DNA of 36,478 nucleotides. It comes from Methanothermococcus okinawensis. Lineage in GTDB: Archaea > AGJL01 > Methanococci > Methanococcales > Methanococcaceae. This document shows positions 24,951 through 35,628 of the stretch, piece by piece. Position 1 is the first letter of the stretch, and each line of letters opens with the position of its first letter. Location of the stretch: the NCBI GenBank assembly GCA_015662355.1, contig DQUI01000027.1, positions 1 to 36,478 on the forward strand. Direction: 5' to 3'. Under the pieces are notes generated by a model, which saw only the letters and a program-made list of their open reading frames with translations, was not told the origin of the DNA and ran no database searches. A program made the translations under genes and the position numbers.

Positions 24951-25015
24951 ACCTGTCAGACAGTGCCGGTTTCATCATCTCTTAGATCAGTGGGGGTAAC
25001 TCTCATCATCCAGGT
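24951..25015 (-). ncRNA. C/D box sRNA with two 12-nt guides
   Basis: The minus strand shows every part of an archaeal C/D box methylation guide. In order these are terminal stem ACCTG, box C ATGATGA (25003-25009), guide GAGTTACCCCCA (24991-25002), box D' CTGA (24987-24990) and an 8-nt spacer. Then come box C' ATGATGA (24972-24978), guide AACCGGCACTGT (24960-24971), box D CTGA (24956-24959) and closing stem CAGGT. Both guides are exactly 12 nt. By the D+5 rule, the methylated bases would be the fifth G of target UGGGGGUAACUC and the U of target ACAGUGCCGGUU. It starts six bases past the guaB stop on the same strand, so it may be cut from the guaB transcript. Targets could not be checked here. 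Confidence 0.9.
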
Positions 25016-25021
25016 TTTATT

Positions 25022-26566
<1,545 letters not shown>

Positions 26567-26581
26567 TTATTTTAAGACAGG

Positions 26582-26611
26582 AAAAAAGAGCTTAGAGTTG
26601 TAATTAAAAAA
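26582..26611 (-). terminator. Double T-run terminator after thrS
   Basis: On the minus strand two runs of six T (26606-26611 and 26582-26587) lie just past the thrS stop, as in archaeal oligo-T terminators. Confidence 0.5.
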
Positions 26612-26619
26612 GAAGTAAT

Positions 26620-28500
26620 TCACTTAAAAATAGGTTGTAAGGAGCAGTACATAGGTAGAGTTAGAGGTCTATAGGGATAGTCCTTAGTTTCCTCCTTTAT
26701 TTTCCTGATCAGCTTATCTACATCCATCCTCTCCCTATAACTCCTCTTTAAACTAGATCTCTCCCTAACTGTAACTGTTAGTTTATTCTCCTCTACCTCC
26801 CTATCTCCTACCACTATTACGTAGGGGATCCAGTCCCTCCCAGCATTTCTTATCTTTTTGTTAACACTCTCCTCTCTGTCCTCTAGATCTACCCTGATGT
26901 TGTTCTCCCTTAACCTTTTAACAACCTCTAAGGCGTAGTCCCTATGAGCCTCAGATACAGGTATTACCCTAACTTGAACTGGAGAGAGCCAGAGAGGTAG
27001 CATTGGAAGTTTACCCTCCTCAAGATCTCTATAGGCCTTCTCCAGTAGGGCACAGATTACCCTCTCAATACTTCCAGTTGGGGAGCAGTGAAGTATTACA
27101 GGGTATATCTCCCTCTCTTTATCCTGTACCTTTATCCCAAATCTTTTAGCACTCTCTATATCTATCTGTACAGTGGGGTTCTCAATAGGTCTCCCAAAAC
27201 TGTCTATCGCTGCCATGTCCACCTTTCCAACCCAGTAGTGTTTCCTCTCAGGTAGTAGTTCAATTAATACATCTTTTTTATACTTCTCCCTATAACTCTT
27301 CGCCAGTTTAAAGAACCAGTCTCTGTTCTCCTGGAAGAAGTCCTCTGTAAATCTGAATATCACTGAATAGGGGATATTTAGATCCTCCCCAGTTTTTAGA
27401 CACATCCAGAATTGATTCTCAAACTCCTCCATAGCCTGTTCCATGTTTAAACATACTGTATGCATATCAGGCATTGTAAAGGCTCTAAGTCTCTTTAAAC
27501 CAACAAGTTCCCCTCTCTGTTCATATCTAAAACTGTAGGTTGAGAGCTCGTATAACTTAAGGGGGAGATACTTTGGAAGGATATACATATCTCTCTTCAT
27601 CATAAACTGGCCAAAACATGCTGCAAATCTAAGCATCAACTCCTTATCTCCTTGAATAAATCTATACTGTCTCTCTCCAAACTTATCTGCATGCTCCCTT
27701 ATTGCCCTGTTCTCCAAATTGTACATAACAGGTGTCTCCACTGGCATTCCCCCATACTCCACAACTAGGTTGTAGACGTAATCCCCTAGGAGATCCCTTA
27801 GAAGTTTCCCCTTTGGATACCATCTAAAGTGCCCATGATCTGAGGAGGGTTCGTAATCACAGATCTCCTTCTCCCTTATATATCTCACATGGGGAGGCTC
27901 TCCTCTCCCCTCCTCTTTATTCTTTAAACCAAGTTCTTTATACGCCAGCGCCTTTAAGTCTCCATCTTTTAATATTTCATCTATGTTTTCCCTGTTTAAC
28001 TCTATAAGCCTCTCCCCCTCTACATCTAAGAGATAGAGTGTTGATTCCCTTTTCTCCCTTTCCCCCTCATCCCTTTCAATCCTCTCCCCTGTGATTTTCC
28101 TGGACAACTCACTTAGGGGATGCCCCTTACAACTGATCTTAAAGGATTTATACCATCCAAAGGGTGCTCTCAGTACGTTGTAACCTATTCCCTTTAACCT
28201 CTTCTCCATCTCTACAAGTATCTCCTTTGCAACCTCTGGGGATGCTAAATCACTTGAGAGATGGGCATAGGGGTATAGTACTATGTTGTTAACCTTAAGG
28301 TTTTTGGCAATCTTTGTTATCTCCTCTAAGGCGTTTTTTATAATTCCCTCCACATTTCCCTCGTCCTCCCTTTCAACTGCAGTGAATACTGTTAAACACT
28401 CCTCCATCCTCCCCTCTAACACGTCAGTATCCTCGGCAATCTTTGTTTTCTCTGTAGCTTTAAACTCTAGATAGTCAGCGTGTATCAGTAGCAGTCTCAC
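26620..28500 (-). CDS. thrS: Threonyl-tRNA synthetase, archaeal type
   Basis: Charges tRNA-Thr. The 626-residue protein starts with the archaea-specific editing domain (residues 1-140, MRLLLIHADYLEFKATEKT), which is related to D-aminoacyl-tRNA deacylase and removes misattached serine. The class II core follows, with motif 2 FRYEQRGE and motif 3 GSIERVICALLE. Zinc-ligand positions are Cys in RFAACFGQF, His in MPDMHTVC and His in ILHCSP. A C-terminal anticodon-binding domain (about 505-610, VQVRVIPVSEAHRDYALEV) ends it. The start is GTG with AAGGGA upstream. It is 55 bases downstream of ribL on the same strand. Confidence 0.97.
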   Translation of the reverse strand: MRLLLIHADYLEFKATEKTKIAEDTDVLEGRMEECLTVFTAVEREDEGNVEGIIKNALEEITKIAKNLKVNNIVLYPYAHLSSDLASPEVAKEILVEMEKRLKGIGYNVLRAPFGWYKSFKISCKGHPLSELSRKITGERIERDEGEREKRESTLYLLDVEGERLIELNRENIDEILKDGDLKALAYKELGLKNKEEGRGEPPHVRYIREKEICDYEPSSDHGHFRWYPKGKLLRDLLGDYVYNLVVEYGGMPVETPVMYNLENRAIREHADKFGERQYRFIQGDKELMLRFAACFGQFMMKRDMYILPKYLPLKLYELSTYSFRYEQRGELVGLKRLRAFTMPDMHTVCLNMEQAMEEFENQFWMCLKTGEDLNIPYSVIFRFTEDFFQENRDWFFKLAKSYREKYKKDVLIELLPERKHYWVGKVDMAAIDSFGRPIENPTVQIDIESAKRFGIKVQDKEREIYPVILHCSPTGSIERVICALLEKAYRDLEEGKLPMLPLWLSPVQVRVIPVSEAHRDYALEVVKRLRENNIRVDLEDREESVNKKIRNAGRDWIPYVIVVGDREVEENKLTVTVRERSSLKRSYRERMDVDKLIRKIKEETKDYPYRPLTLPMYCSLQPIFK

Positions 28501-28555
28501 AGTATCCCTTCCTTTAACAGTTATAGACAGTTAATTTAAAAAAAGTTATATTTTT

Positions 28556-29011
28556 CTAATCTTTAAACTCTCCCCTCTTCCATCTCTCTATTATCTCCTT
28601 GACTATGTGGTAGGAACTGTGAAAGGGGCATTTTACATATTCCTCACATTTTACAATATCTACATCTAAGTTGTACCTCTTCAACTCCTCCTTAAGTTGA
28701 TCTGTATCAAAGGTCTGCTGATCAGGGCCTAACACTATAACATCTGGTTTAATATTCAAAATAGGTTCTAACTTGTTATTTAAACTGCCGAGTATAGCCT
28801 TATCTACAGGTTTAAGTGCCTCTACCATAAGTCTCCGTTGCTCCTCTGGTATAATAGGTTTCCTCCCCTTTAATTTTTTAACAGTCTCATCCCTGGCAAC
28901 GATGACGATTAGCTTATCTCCTAAACTCTTGGCATATTTAAGGATGTGATAATGTCCAGGATGTAAAATATCAAAGGTACCTGCAGTTACTACTATCTTC
29001 TCCTTTTTCAT
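28556..29011 (-). CDS. ribL: FAD synthetase RibL (FMN adenylyltransferase)
   Basis: Archaeal cytidylyltransferase-family enzyme that makes FAD from FMN and ATP. The 151-residue protein has the nucleotide-binding [15 protein letters not shown] with [16 protein letters not shown] and the conserved GPDQ segment. Two cysteines near the end ([13 protein letters not shown]) match the C-terminal cysteines of characterised RibL; one is in an unusual CPFHSSYHI context. I choose the ATG at 29011 because GTGAG precedes it by four bases; the alternative GTG at 29020 overlaps that site. It lies between thrS and the UPF0173 hydrolase, all on the minus strand. Confidence 0.88.
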   Translation of the reverse strand: MKKEKIVVTAGTFDILHPGHYHILKYAKSLGDKLIVIVARDETVKKLKGRKPIIPEEQRRLMVEALKPVDKAILGSLNNKLEPILNIKPDVIVLGPDQQTFDTDQLKEELKRYNLDVDIVKCEEYVKCPFHSSYHIVKEIIERWKRGEFKD

Positions 29012-29044
29012 AGTACTCACAGAGAGGTTATAAAAAAGTGGTTT

Positions 29045-29698
29045 TTAAATATGGAGAGATTCTCCAACCTTAGGTACAACTACTTTAACCCCCATCTCCT
29101 CTATATCCTTTACAAGACCTGAGATGTCCTGCTCTATGAGGGGGAAGGTGTTGTAGTGCATAGGTATAAAGACCTTTGGATTTAAGAACTCCACTGCCTT
29201 CACCGCCTCCTCTGGTCCCATGGTGTATCTCCCACCTACTGGGAGGAGTGCCACCTTTGGACTGTATATCTCCCCTATAAGCTTCATATCTCCAAAGAGC
29301 CCTGTATCCCCTGCGTGGTAAACCCTGTCGTTAATTATATATCCAGCAGCTACTCCACCAGGTGTATTCTCGTCTATATCTGAGGAGTGCTCCGCCTTAA
29401 CCATTGTTAACTTTGAGCCCTCTATCTCAACAGTTCCCCCTATGTTCATACCCTCTGTATTAACCCCCTGTTTCCCTAGATATACAGAGATCTCGTGGTT
29501 AGATACTACAGGTAGATTGTACCCCTTGGAGATTTCCACTGTACTTCCAATGTGATCACTGTGTCCATGGGTTACAGCTATAACCTTAACCCCTTCTACA
29601 ACCTTGGGATACTCTATATTACAAAGGGGATTTGGAAGGAAGGGATCTATTAATACTTTATCTACTTTGAAGCATGCATGACCGTACCAACATATCAT
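29045..29698 (-). CDS. UPF0173 metallo-beta-lactamase-fold hydrolase
   Basis: A 217-residue metal-dependent hydrolase. The MBL signature THGHSDHIGS (HxHxDH) is near residues 44-53, with further ligands in KAEHSSD, AGDTGLFGDMK and PMHYNTFP. The N-terminal ICWYGHACFKV matches UPF0173 members. The substrate is not known; RNA-processing and phosphodiesterase roles are seen elsewhere in the superfamily. It is 24 bases upstream of ribL and lies just downstream of tRNA-Arg(GCG) on the same strand, so readthrough from the tRNA promoter is possible. Confidence 0.88.
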   Translation of the reverse strand: MICWYGHACFKVDKVLIDPFLPNPLCNIEYPKVVEGVKVIAVTHGHSDHIGSTVEISKGYNLPVVSNHEISVYLGKQGVNTEGMNIGGTVEIEGSKLTMVKAEHSSDIDENTPGGVAAGYIINDRVYHAGDTGLFGDMKLIGEIYSPKVALLPVGGRYTMGPEEAVKAVEFLNPKVFIPMHYNTFPLIEQDISGLVKDIEEMGVKVVVPKVGESLHI

Positions 29699-29723
29699 CT
29701 TAACACCCTCTAAAAGTTATAAA

Positions 29724-29800
29724 TGGTGCCCCTGTCGGGATTTGAACCCGAGTCTGCGAATCCGCAGTTCGCAAGCATATCCAGACTAGCCCACAGGGGC
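29724..29800 (-). tRNA. tRNA-Arg, anticodon GCG
   Basis: On the minus strand the acceptor GCCCCTG pairs perfectly with CAGGGGC. The anticodon stem GCGAA/TTCGC encloses CTGCGGA, giving GCG (reads CGU and CGC). The T loop is TTCAAAT, the discriminator is A, and CCA is encoded at 29724-29726. The mature part is 29727-29800. It serves CGN codons that are rare in the genes here. Confidence 0.94.
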
Positions 29801-29826
29801 GTCTATCTTAATAATTACGTTAATTG

Positions 29827-29838
29827 ATATATTAACTT
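29827..29838 (-). promoter_or_regulatory. TATA-like element for tRNA-Arg(GCG)
   Basis: The minus strand reads AGTTAATATATCAA about 30 bases upstream of the tRNA 5' end. It is a weaker match than the boxes before the other two tRNAs. Confidence 0.4.
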
Positions 29839-29890
29839 TATCCTAGAAGATATCACTGTTCTAGACAGGAAAAAGGATTTTAAAAGAGTT

Positions 29891-30604
29891 TTAATCCTCT
29901 TTACATAACTTTACAAACTCCTCCACTAGCTCCTTTTTTATCCTCCCGTTATTTCTATCTCCATTACTACATACAGCTCCTCTAACACCAACTATGTCAC
30001 AACCAATGTCCTTCAACAGAGGTATATCCTCCCTCTTTATAGAACCTGCCAGTGCACATTTTAATCCGTAGCTATGGACTTCCTCTACAAACTCAGAGAG
30101 TAACTCCTTATCTAAATGATCAAATAGTCTCTTACCGTCCTTAACTGCAGTATCTAACATTGCAACATCACACCCTGAATCCCTGGCGACCTTAGGTATT
30201 ACTAGGGGATCTACAGCACCTACCCTGTAGGCGTCGGCGTACCCTGCAGCTACAACTAACGTGTCCTCCCCAATATCTTTAACCCCCTTTACTACATTCT
30301 TCATTACCTCAACAGCTTCCCTGTAGGATCTTGTTCCATAGAGTCCTACTTTTATATAGTTTGCCCCACTTACAGCAGCTCCAACTGCTGCAAGGGTCAC
30401 TGTCCCTGGTTTGTAAGGTACATCTCCCACTGTTGCACTAACTAGCTGATCCTCTGGAGTAATGTCTCTGATCTCCCTTATAACCCATGGGAAGTTTGCA
30501 CCTAGAGAACCCTCTAAAGGATTTTTAACATCAATAATATCTGCTCCTCCTTCTATAGCTTCTTTAGCCTCCTCTATATCCTTTGGACTGATAAGTACTA
30601 TCAT
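29891..30604 (-). CDS. mfnB: (5-formylfuran-3-yl)methyl phosphate synthase MfnB
   Basis: First enzyme of furan-ring formation in methanofuran biosynthesis, condensing two glyceraldehyde-3-phosphate molecules. The 237-residue TIM barrel has the expected active-site residues: Asp25 and Lys27 in [11 protein letters not shown], Lys85 in YIKVGLYG, and Asp151 with Lys155 in LDTAVKDG. Length and motif spacing match the characterised methanococcal enzyme. The methanofuran product is the CO2 acceptor at the start of methanogenesis. It appears monocistronic, with a T-rich stretch downstream. Confidence 0.96.
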   Translation of the reverse strand: MIVLISPKDIEEAKEAIEGGADIIDVKNPLEGSLGANFPWVIREIRDITPEDQLVSATVGDVPYKPGTVTLAAVGAAVSGANYIKVGLYGTRSYREAVEVMKNVVKGVKDIGEDTLVVAAGYADAYRVGAVDPLVIPKVARDSGCDVAMLDTAVKDGKRLFDHLDKELLSEFVEEVHSYGLKCALAGSIKREDIPLLKDIGCDIVGVRGAVCSNGDRNNGRIKKELVEEFVKLCKED

Positions 30605-30651
30605 TTATTACACCTGAAAATTATTTTAAAAAATTTTTATTAAAATAGTTC

Positions 30652-30792
30652 TTATTTAAGTTTTATATGATACTTCAAGTAGTTGTCTCCACCTGGAAAT
30701 AACTTAGGGTATATTATCCTGGCGTAATCCTCTATATAACCTACAGGATCCCCTGCCACCCAAATACTGTATGGGATGAAACAGGGGCTTTC
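30652..30792 (-). pseudogene. C-terminal remnant of an unidentified gene
   Basis: On the minus strand, between a stop at 30793-30795 and one at 30652-30654, the frame reads as a protein C-terminus of about 46 residues containing IPYSIWVAGDPVGYIEDYAR and PKLFPGGDNYLKYHI. It has no start codon or ribosome site and lies between mmp10 and mfnB on the same strand. Codon use and the dense aromatic/glycine pattern look like former coding sequence. I do not recognise the family. Confidence 0.5.
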
Positions 30793-30816
30793 TCATAGGG
30801 ATCCCTTATAAAGAGA

Positions 30817-32115
30817 TTATCTCTTTCCAAAAACGTTTATCTTTTCTATTAACTCGTTAAAGGCCCTTCTCTCAAATTCTAAAACCTCCTCCTCTGTCAA
30901 GGTACCACTTATTTCTCCATCTAAAGTTAGTTTATCTACACCTCTAACTATCATCCTGTCCCCCTTATCCCTGTTAAGTATCTCCTCTGCTACCCTGTCG
31001 TGAACAAGGGCTAAAGGGGGAATGAATACAGTATCCTTCAACTCCCTGAGATCCACTGTTTTTAAGTCCTCTGCAGTGATAAGATCTGCAATATCCTTAT
31101 CTACCTTAACCACATTAACTGGTGTATCTTGGAATACTTTTTTAAGAAAGTGATAGGCTATTCTCCCAGTGATTACTGTGGCCTCAGCCTCTATCCTGTC
31201 CCTCAATCTTTCAAGGATATGCTCATAATACGTTATTGCAAAAGGTGCCTTTGTTACAGGATCGTAGAGAGGTGTTCCAGTGATCCTTATATCCTCTCCA
31301 AAGTTTTCATGGGCCTCCCTTACTATCCCCTTGAACTCCTCAACAGTATGAGGAGTTATACCCTCTATAACTGGGGCGTTCTTTAGTATAAGCCCCTGAT
31401 CTGTGGTGTTGGCAAACCTCATAAGTATAGCCCCTTTTGCACCCCAATCAACTAAATCTGAAAGGGTCCTCCTTAGAACCTCTCCGTCGTTAACCCCTGG
31501 GATAACAATTATTGCACAGTGTACCTCACAGTGTTCACAGAAGTACTGGAGACACTTTAAAGATATTCTAGGATTTCTGTCATTTAACCACTCCCCTCTC
31601 ATCCTAGGATCTGTGGAGAAGACAGAGAACGTAACCTCCTCTACTCCAGCATCTACTAGGGCCTTTCCAGTATCTAGATCTTTGAAACCCTTTCCAGAGG
31701 TATATCCCAGGTGTATCTTTAACCCCATATTACTGATGTACTCACAGAGAGGTATAAGATCTGGATAGAAACTTATATCCCCTCCCCCTGTAATATTTAC
31801 CTTCCTGTATCGCTGAAAAAAGAGGGCACTTTGAACCTGTTGCACAGCTAGAGGTAGTGGGAGGAAATCTCCGTTCATCTCCCTTACAGCGTATGTACAG
31901 TAGTCACAGCCTATCTGATAGGTACAGTTCTTACATCCAAAAGGGGTAATATTACTCCTATCAACTTTTTTAAAGTAGCAGAATTTACAGAAACCTCCAC
32001 AGTTCTTACCAGGCTCTCCTTTTAAATCCACTAAAAGTTGAGATTTATCCTTGAGTATCTCCTCTTTTTCATCTCTATCCCATATACTTTGAAAACTACT
32101 AAAATCAAAATCCAT
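30817..32115 (-). CDS. mmp10: McrA arginine methyltransferase Mmp10
   Basis: B12-dependent radical SAM enzyme (methanogenesis marker 10) that makes 5-C-methylarginine in the active-site region of McrA. The 432-residue protein has the radical SAM CxxxCxxC at Cys39-Cys43-Cys46 ([11 protein letters not shown]), then a second cysteine group (Cys61, Cys64, Cys70, Cys73). [11 protein letters not shown] contacts SAM, and the C-terminal domain is known in the family to bind cobalamin. I use the ATG at 32115, preceded by GGTTGG; the frame opens with a TTG three codons earlier. It diverges from mcrB, and its predicted substrate McrA is encoded in that operon. Confidence 0.95.
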   Translation of the reverse strand: MDFDFSSFQSIWDRDEKEEILKDKSQLLVDLKGEPGKNCGGFCKFCYFKKVDRSNITPFGCKNCTYQIGCDYCTYAVREMNGDFLPLPLAVQQVQSALFFQRYRKVNITGGGDISFYPDLIPLCEYISNMGLKIHLGYTSGKGFKDLDTGKALVDAGVEEVTFSVFSTDPRMRGEWLNDRNPRISLKCLQYFCEHCEVHCAIIVIPGVNDGEVLRRTLSDLVDWGAKGAILMRFANTTDQGLILKNAPVIEGITPHTVEEFKGIVREAHENFGEDIRITGTPLYDPVTKAPFAITYYEHILERLRDRIEAEATVITGRIAYHFLKKVFQDTPVNVVKVDKDIADLITAEDLKTVDLRELKDTVFIPPLALVHDRVAEEILNRDKGDRMIVRGVDKLTLDGEISGTLTEEEVLEFERRAFNELIEKINVFGKR

Positions 32116-32237
32116 AGATACCAACCTAATTTCCCAAATATTAAAAATTATGAGAACTCTAATAGAAATAATTTAACACTGTAAAAAAGCTGAAACTTCC
32201 CTTTAAATGTCTTAAAAGTACAGGAAATCTTTAAAGT

Positions 32238-32249
32238 CTATATATAATT
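32238..32249 (-). promoter_or_regulatory. TATA box for mmp10
   Basis: The minus strand reads AAAATTATATATAGAC. A start about 25 bases downstream would give mmp10 an untranslated leader of roughly 95-100 bases, longer than those predicted for most genes here. Confidence 0.4.
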
Positions 32250-32270
32250 TTCGATTCTGTTTTGATGGTA

Positions 32271-32281
32271 TATTTATAAAT
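32271..32281 (+). promoter_or_regulatory. TATA box for the mcr operon
   Basis: TATTTATAAAT lies about 60 bases before the mcrB ATG. It is back to back with the mmp10 box, with their centres about 33 bases apart. Expected transcription start is near 32300-32306, leaving a leader of about 35 bases. Confidence 0.5.
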
Positions 32282-32337
32282 ACTCTAGGCCTTAAGAGAG
32301 ATAATGATTGTTAATAAAAAAGTAAAGAGTGATTGCC

Positions 32338-33672
32338 ATGAAGAAGTACAACGACACTGTATGTTTATACGACGCCAAGGGAAACCTTGCAGGGGAGGAC
32401 ATACCCTTGGAGGCTATTAGTCCACTGTACAACCCAGTTATAAAGAAGTTAGTAAAGGACATAAAGAGAACTGTGGCAGTTAACTTGGCAGGGATTGAGA
32501 ACAGTTTAAGAAATGGAACCCTTGGAGGAAAGGGGTGTAAAATACCTGGAAGAACCTTAGATTTACCAATTGTGGAAAACGCTGAGGCTATATTAGAAGA
32601 GGTAGAGAAGATCCTGAGGGTATTCCCTGAGGACGACACTAACATTAGGGCAATTAACGATGGAAAGCAGGCAGCAGTACAGTTACCAACTAGAAGGTTA
32701 GAGATAGCAGCAGAGTACTCTGTATCTGTGTTAAACACTGCTATGGCTTTAAAGGAGGCTATAATAAAGACCTTCGATGTAAATATGTTCGATGTTCCTG
32801 TGATCCATGCTGCAATTATGGGTAGATATCCCCAGACAATGGACTACATGGGAGCTAACATTGCCACCTTATTAGGTCCTCCCTCTCACCTAGAGGGGCC
32901 AGGTTATGCACTGAGAAACATCATGGTAAACCACTACGTGGCAACAACAAAGAAAAACGTAATGAATGCAGTTGCACTGGCGTCCCTTATAGAACAAACT
33001 GCAATGTTTGAAATGGGAGATGCCATTGGATCCTTTGAGAGGTTACACCTGTTAGGTCTTGCATATCAGGGGTTAAACAGTGACAACTTAGTTATCGACT
33101 TGGTGAAGGCAAATAGAAGAGGTACAGTAGGTACAGTTATAGCCTCTCTTATTGAAAGGGCCTTAGAGGACGGTGTAATTGTTAAAGACGAAACCTTAGA
33201 GTCTGGATATACCCTGTATAAACCAGCAGATATGGCTATGTGGAATGCCTACGCTGCAGCAGGGCTAGTTGCAGCAGTAATTGTAAACTGTGGTGCTGCA
33301 AGGGCAGCTCAGAACGTATCTTCAACTATCCTCTACTACAACGACATACTGGAGTACGAGACAGGTCTCCCAAGTGTTGACTTCGGTAGGGCAGAGGGTA
33401 CTGCAGTAGGATTCAGTTTCTTCTCCCACTCCATCTATGGAGGAGGAGGTCCAGGGGTATTCTCTGGGAATCACATAGTTACAAGGCACAGTAAAGGGTT
33501 CGCCATTCCACCAGTATGTGCAGCTATGTGTGTAGATGCAGGTACTCAGATGTTCTCCCCAGAGAGGACCTCAGCACTTGTAGGGACTGTATACGGTGCT
33601 ATAGACGAGTTCAGAGAACCTATGAAGTACGTAATTGAGGGGGCACTTGAGATAAAAGATATGTTCCAATAA
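32338..33672 (+). CDS. mcrB: Methyl-coenzyme M reductase, beta subunit
   Basis: Beta chain of the nickel-F430 enzyme that releases methane from methyl-CoM and CoB. The predicted protein has 444 residues. Recognisable features are the N-terminal [20 protein letters not shown], the [20 protein letters not shown] region and the active-site [20 protein letters not shown] near residues 360-380. I start at the ATG at 32338 (MKKYNDTV), as in other McrB proteins, with GTGATT just upstream; the frame also contains a GTG at 32329. It is the first gene of mcrBDCGA. Confidence 0.98.
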   Translation: MKKYNDTVCLYDAKGNLAGEDIPLEAISPLYNPVIKKLVKDIKRTVAVNLAGIENSLRNGTLGGKGCKIPGRTLDLPIVENAEAILEEVEKILRVFPEDDTNIRAINDGKQAAVQLPTRRLEIAAEYSVSVLNTAMALKEAIIKTFDVNMFDVPVIHAAIMGRYPQTMDYMGANIATLLGPPSHLEGPGYALRNIMVNHYVATTKKNVMNAVALASLIEQTAMFEMGDAIGSFERLHLLGLAYQGLNSDNLVIDLVKANRRGTVGTVIASLIERALEDGVIVKDETLESGYTLYKPADMAMWNAYAAAGLVAAVIVNCGAARAAQNVSSTILYYNDILEYETGLPSVDFGRAEGTAVGFSFFSHSIYGGGGPGVFSGNHIVTRHSKGFAIPPVCAAMCVDAGTQMFSPERTSALVGTVYGAIDEFREPMKYVIEGALEIKDMFQ

Positions 33673-33689
33673 AAAAGTAGGTTGTTTCT

Positions 33690-34187
33690 ATGATCGAGGT
33701 TGAGGTGTTTCCCCACAGATACTTAAAGGCAAAAACCACTGAAAAGTTCCTCAACGAGATATACTCCCTAGATACTGTAGAGAGGGTTATTATCCACGGG
33801 CAGCCACTACCAAAAGTTGTATACTACGGCCCTGCAAGGGGTACCCCAGTGAATCACTCTGAGAGGAAGGTAATCAACGTACATGGGGTTCCAGTGGAAC
33901 TTACAGTGATGGCAGGGAGGTTCTGGATTACCTTAAAAGACGACAGTGAAATAGAGAAGATCGAAGAGATCTGTAAATCCCTCTTCCCCTTTGGATACGA
34001 TCTAAAGGTAGGTAAATTTACCAGGGACAGACCTACAGTAACAGACTATTTAAAGTACGGGGAGAAAGTAGTGAATATGATGGACAGATCCCTAATTGGA
34101 CTGATAGATCCAAGGACTAAGTTCCACAGTGGAGTGAAGATAATACCTAGGAAGAAGGATGGGGAGACATCTCCCAAAGAGCAGTAG
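33690..34187 (+). CDS. mcrD: Methyl-coenzyme M reductase operon protein D
   Basis: Accessory protein of the mcr operon, not part of the mature enzyme. The 165 residues begin [20 protein letters not shown] and contain [17 protein letters not shown] and [18 protein letters not shown], typical of McrD. The family is thought to help assemble or activate MCR, but the mechanism is not settled. It is 17 bases after mcrB, and AGGTTG precedes the ATG. Confidence 0.95.
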   Translation: MIEVEVFPHRYLKAKTTEKFLNEIYSLDTVERVIIHGQPLPKVVYYGPARGTPVNHSERKVINVHGVPVELTVMAGRFWITLKDDSEIEKIEEICKSLFPFGYDLKVGKFTRDRPTVTDYLKYGEKVVNMMDRSLIGLIDPRTKFHSGVKIIPRKKDGETSPKEQ

Positions 34188-34198
34188 GACGTGATCCT

Positions 34199-34813
34199 AT
34201 GCCTGTAGGAAGAAGGGAACAGATAATCGATTGTAGGGCTGTGATGGGACTAGGGGAAGGAGGAGGTTTAGCCCAGAGGGGAACCTTTGCAGAGGCCCTG
34301 AGGAACGACGTAGTTGTTGTAGCTATGTCTCCAGGGAGGCGACATATTACAAAGCCTGTCTGTGAGATAACCTACGGGATAAGGGAGGCAGGTATTCAGA
34401 CCAGTGTCTTAGTTTTGAATGCAGGTAGTGGTATCCCCCATGACTCCCCTCATGGTAGCTTAGGATCTACATTTGGTATAAAACCAGAGGAGGCAGAGCA
34501 GATCAACAGACATAAGCTCTGTATAGTACACTTTGGAAACGTTAAAAGCCATATCGTGTATAAGGGGAGGTTGTTCCTCAGATACGTGAAGATACCTACC
34601 ATAGTGGTCTGTCAAACCCCTGTAGACATGGAGGATTTTGCAAAGGTAGGTGTAAAGACAAGGGATGTAATGCCCCTTGAACCTGTAACTAAGGGAACTA
34701 TAGTAGACATAGTATCTGGTGTTGTGAGGGGGGAATCTCCCCCTCAGTCAAAAATCGACGAAATTATCACAAAGATTAAAGCTAACCTGAAAGATATAAA
34801 AGATAAGAGGTGA
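34199..34813 (+). CDS. mcrC: Methyl-coenzyme M reductase operon protein C
   Basis: McrC, 204 residues, starting [20 protein letters not shown] and containing [35 protein letters not shown] and [13 protein letters not shown]. McrC is known as a component of the ATP-dependent MCR activation complex in methanogens. GTGATC lies two bases before the ATG. It follows mcrD by 11 bases and precedes mcrG by four. Confidence 0.95.
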   Translation: MPVGRREQIIDCRAVMGLGEGGGLAQRGTFAEALRNDVVVVAMSPGRRHITKPVCEITYGIREAGIQTSVLVLNAGSGIPHDSPHGSLGSTFGIKPEEAEQINRHKLCIVHFGNVKSHIVYKGRLFLRYVKIPTIVVCQTPVDMEDFAKVGVKTRDVMPLEPVTKGTIVDIVSGVVRGESPPQSKIDEIITKIKANLKDIKDKR

Positions 34814-34817
34814 TCTT

Positions 34818-35600
34818 ATGACATACACTCCTCAGTTCTACCCTGGAACAACTAGAATTGCCCAGAACAGAAGGGACCACATGAACCCAGATGTTCAGTT
34901 GGAGAAGTTGAGAGATATACCAGATGATGACATTGTAATAATTATGGGACATAGACACCCTGGGGAGGACTACAAGACTGTCCACCCTCCACTGGAAGAG
35001 ATGGATCTCCCTGAGGATTACGTAAGGGATCTCGTTGAACCTATAAGTGGTGCCAAGGAGGGGCATAGAATAAGATACATCCAATTTACAGATTCCATGT
35101 ACAACGCTCCAGCACAGCCCTACGACAGGGCAAGGACCTACATGTGGAGATTTAGGGGAGTAGATACAGGTACTCTCTCAGGGAGACAGATCATCGAGAT
35201 GAGGGAGAGTAACCTAGAGGAGGTTGCAAAGAACTTCTGTATAGATACTGCGTTCTACGATTCAGCGATCTGTGGTATAAGGGGGGTAACAGTACACGGG
35301 CACTCCCTGAGACTTGATGAGAATGGACTGATGTTCGACGCACTACAGAGGTACGTATACGACGAGGAAACAGGACATGTACTCTATGTAAAGAATCAAG
35401 TTGGTATACCTCTAGATGAGCCAGTGGATGTTGGAGAGCCCCTACCTCCTGAGAAGGTGGCAGAGATAACCACTATCTACAGAAAGGACAACGTCCCACT
35501 GAGAGAGGACAAGGAGGTTATTAAAGTAGTTAGGAGGATCCACAGGATAAGAACCTTAGGGGGCTACATGCCTACAGATGAGGTATTTAAAAGATTATAA
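34818..35600 (+). CDS. mcrG: Methyl-coenzyme M reductase, gamma subunit
   Basis: Gamma chain of MCR, 260 residues. Conserved parts include YTPQFYPGTTRIAQNRRDHM at the N-terminus, IIMGHRHPGEDYKTVHPPLE, and the active-site region YMWRFRGVDTGTLSGRQIIE. Together with alpha and beta it forms the (alpha-beta-gamma)2 enzyme. AGGTGATC lies two bases before the ATG. It is preceded closely by mcrC and followed 28 bases later by mcrA. Confidence 0.98.
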   Translation: MTYTPQFYPGTTRIAQNRRDHMNPDVQLEKLRDIPDDDIVIIMGHRHPGEDYKTVHPPLEEMDLPEDYVRDLVEPISGAKEGHRIRYIQFTDSMYNAPAQPYDRARTYMWRFRGVDTGTLSGRQIIEMRESNLEEVAKNFCIDTAFYDSAICGIRGVTVHGHSLRLDENGLMFDALQRYVYDEETGHVLYVKNQVGIPLDEPVDVGEPLPPEKVAEITTIYRKDNVPLREDKEVIKVVRRIHRIRTLGGYMPTDEVFKRL

Positions 35601-35628
35601 CAAATAAAAATTTTTTGAGGTGAGCAAG

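Noticed and set aside
32292-32738. Minus-strand open frame of 148 codons opposite mcrB
   Set aside because: It is antisense to the start of mcrB and its promoter, with no conserved features.
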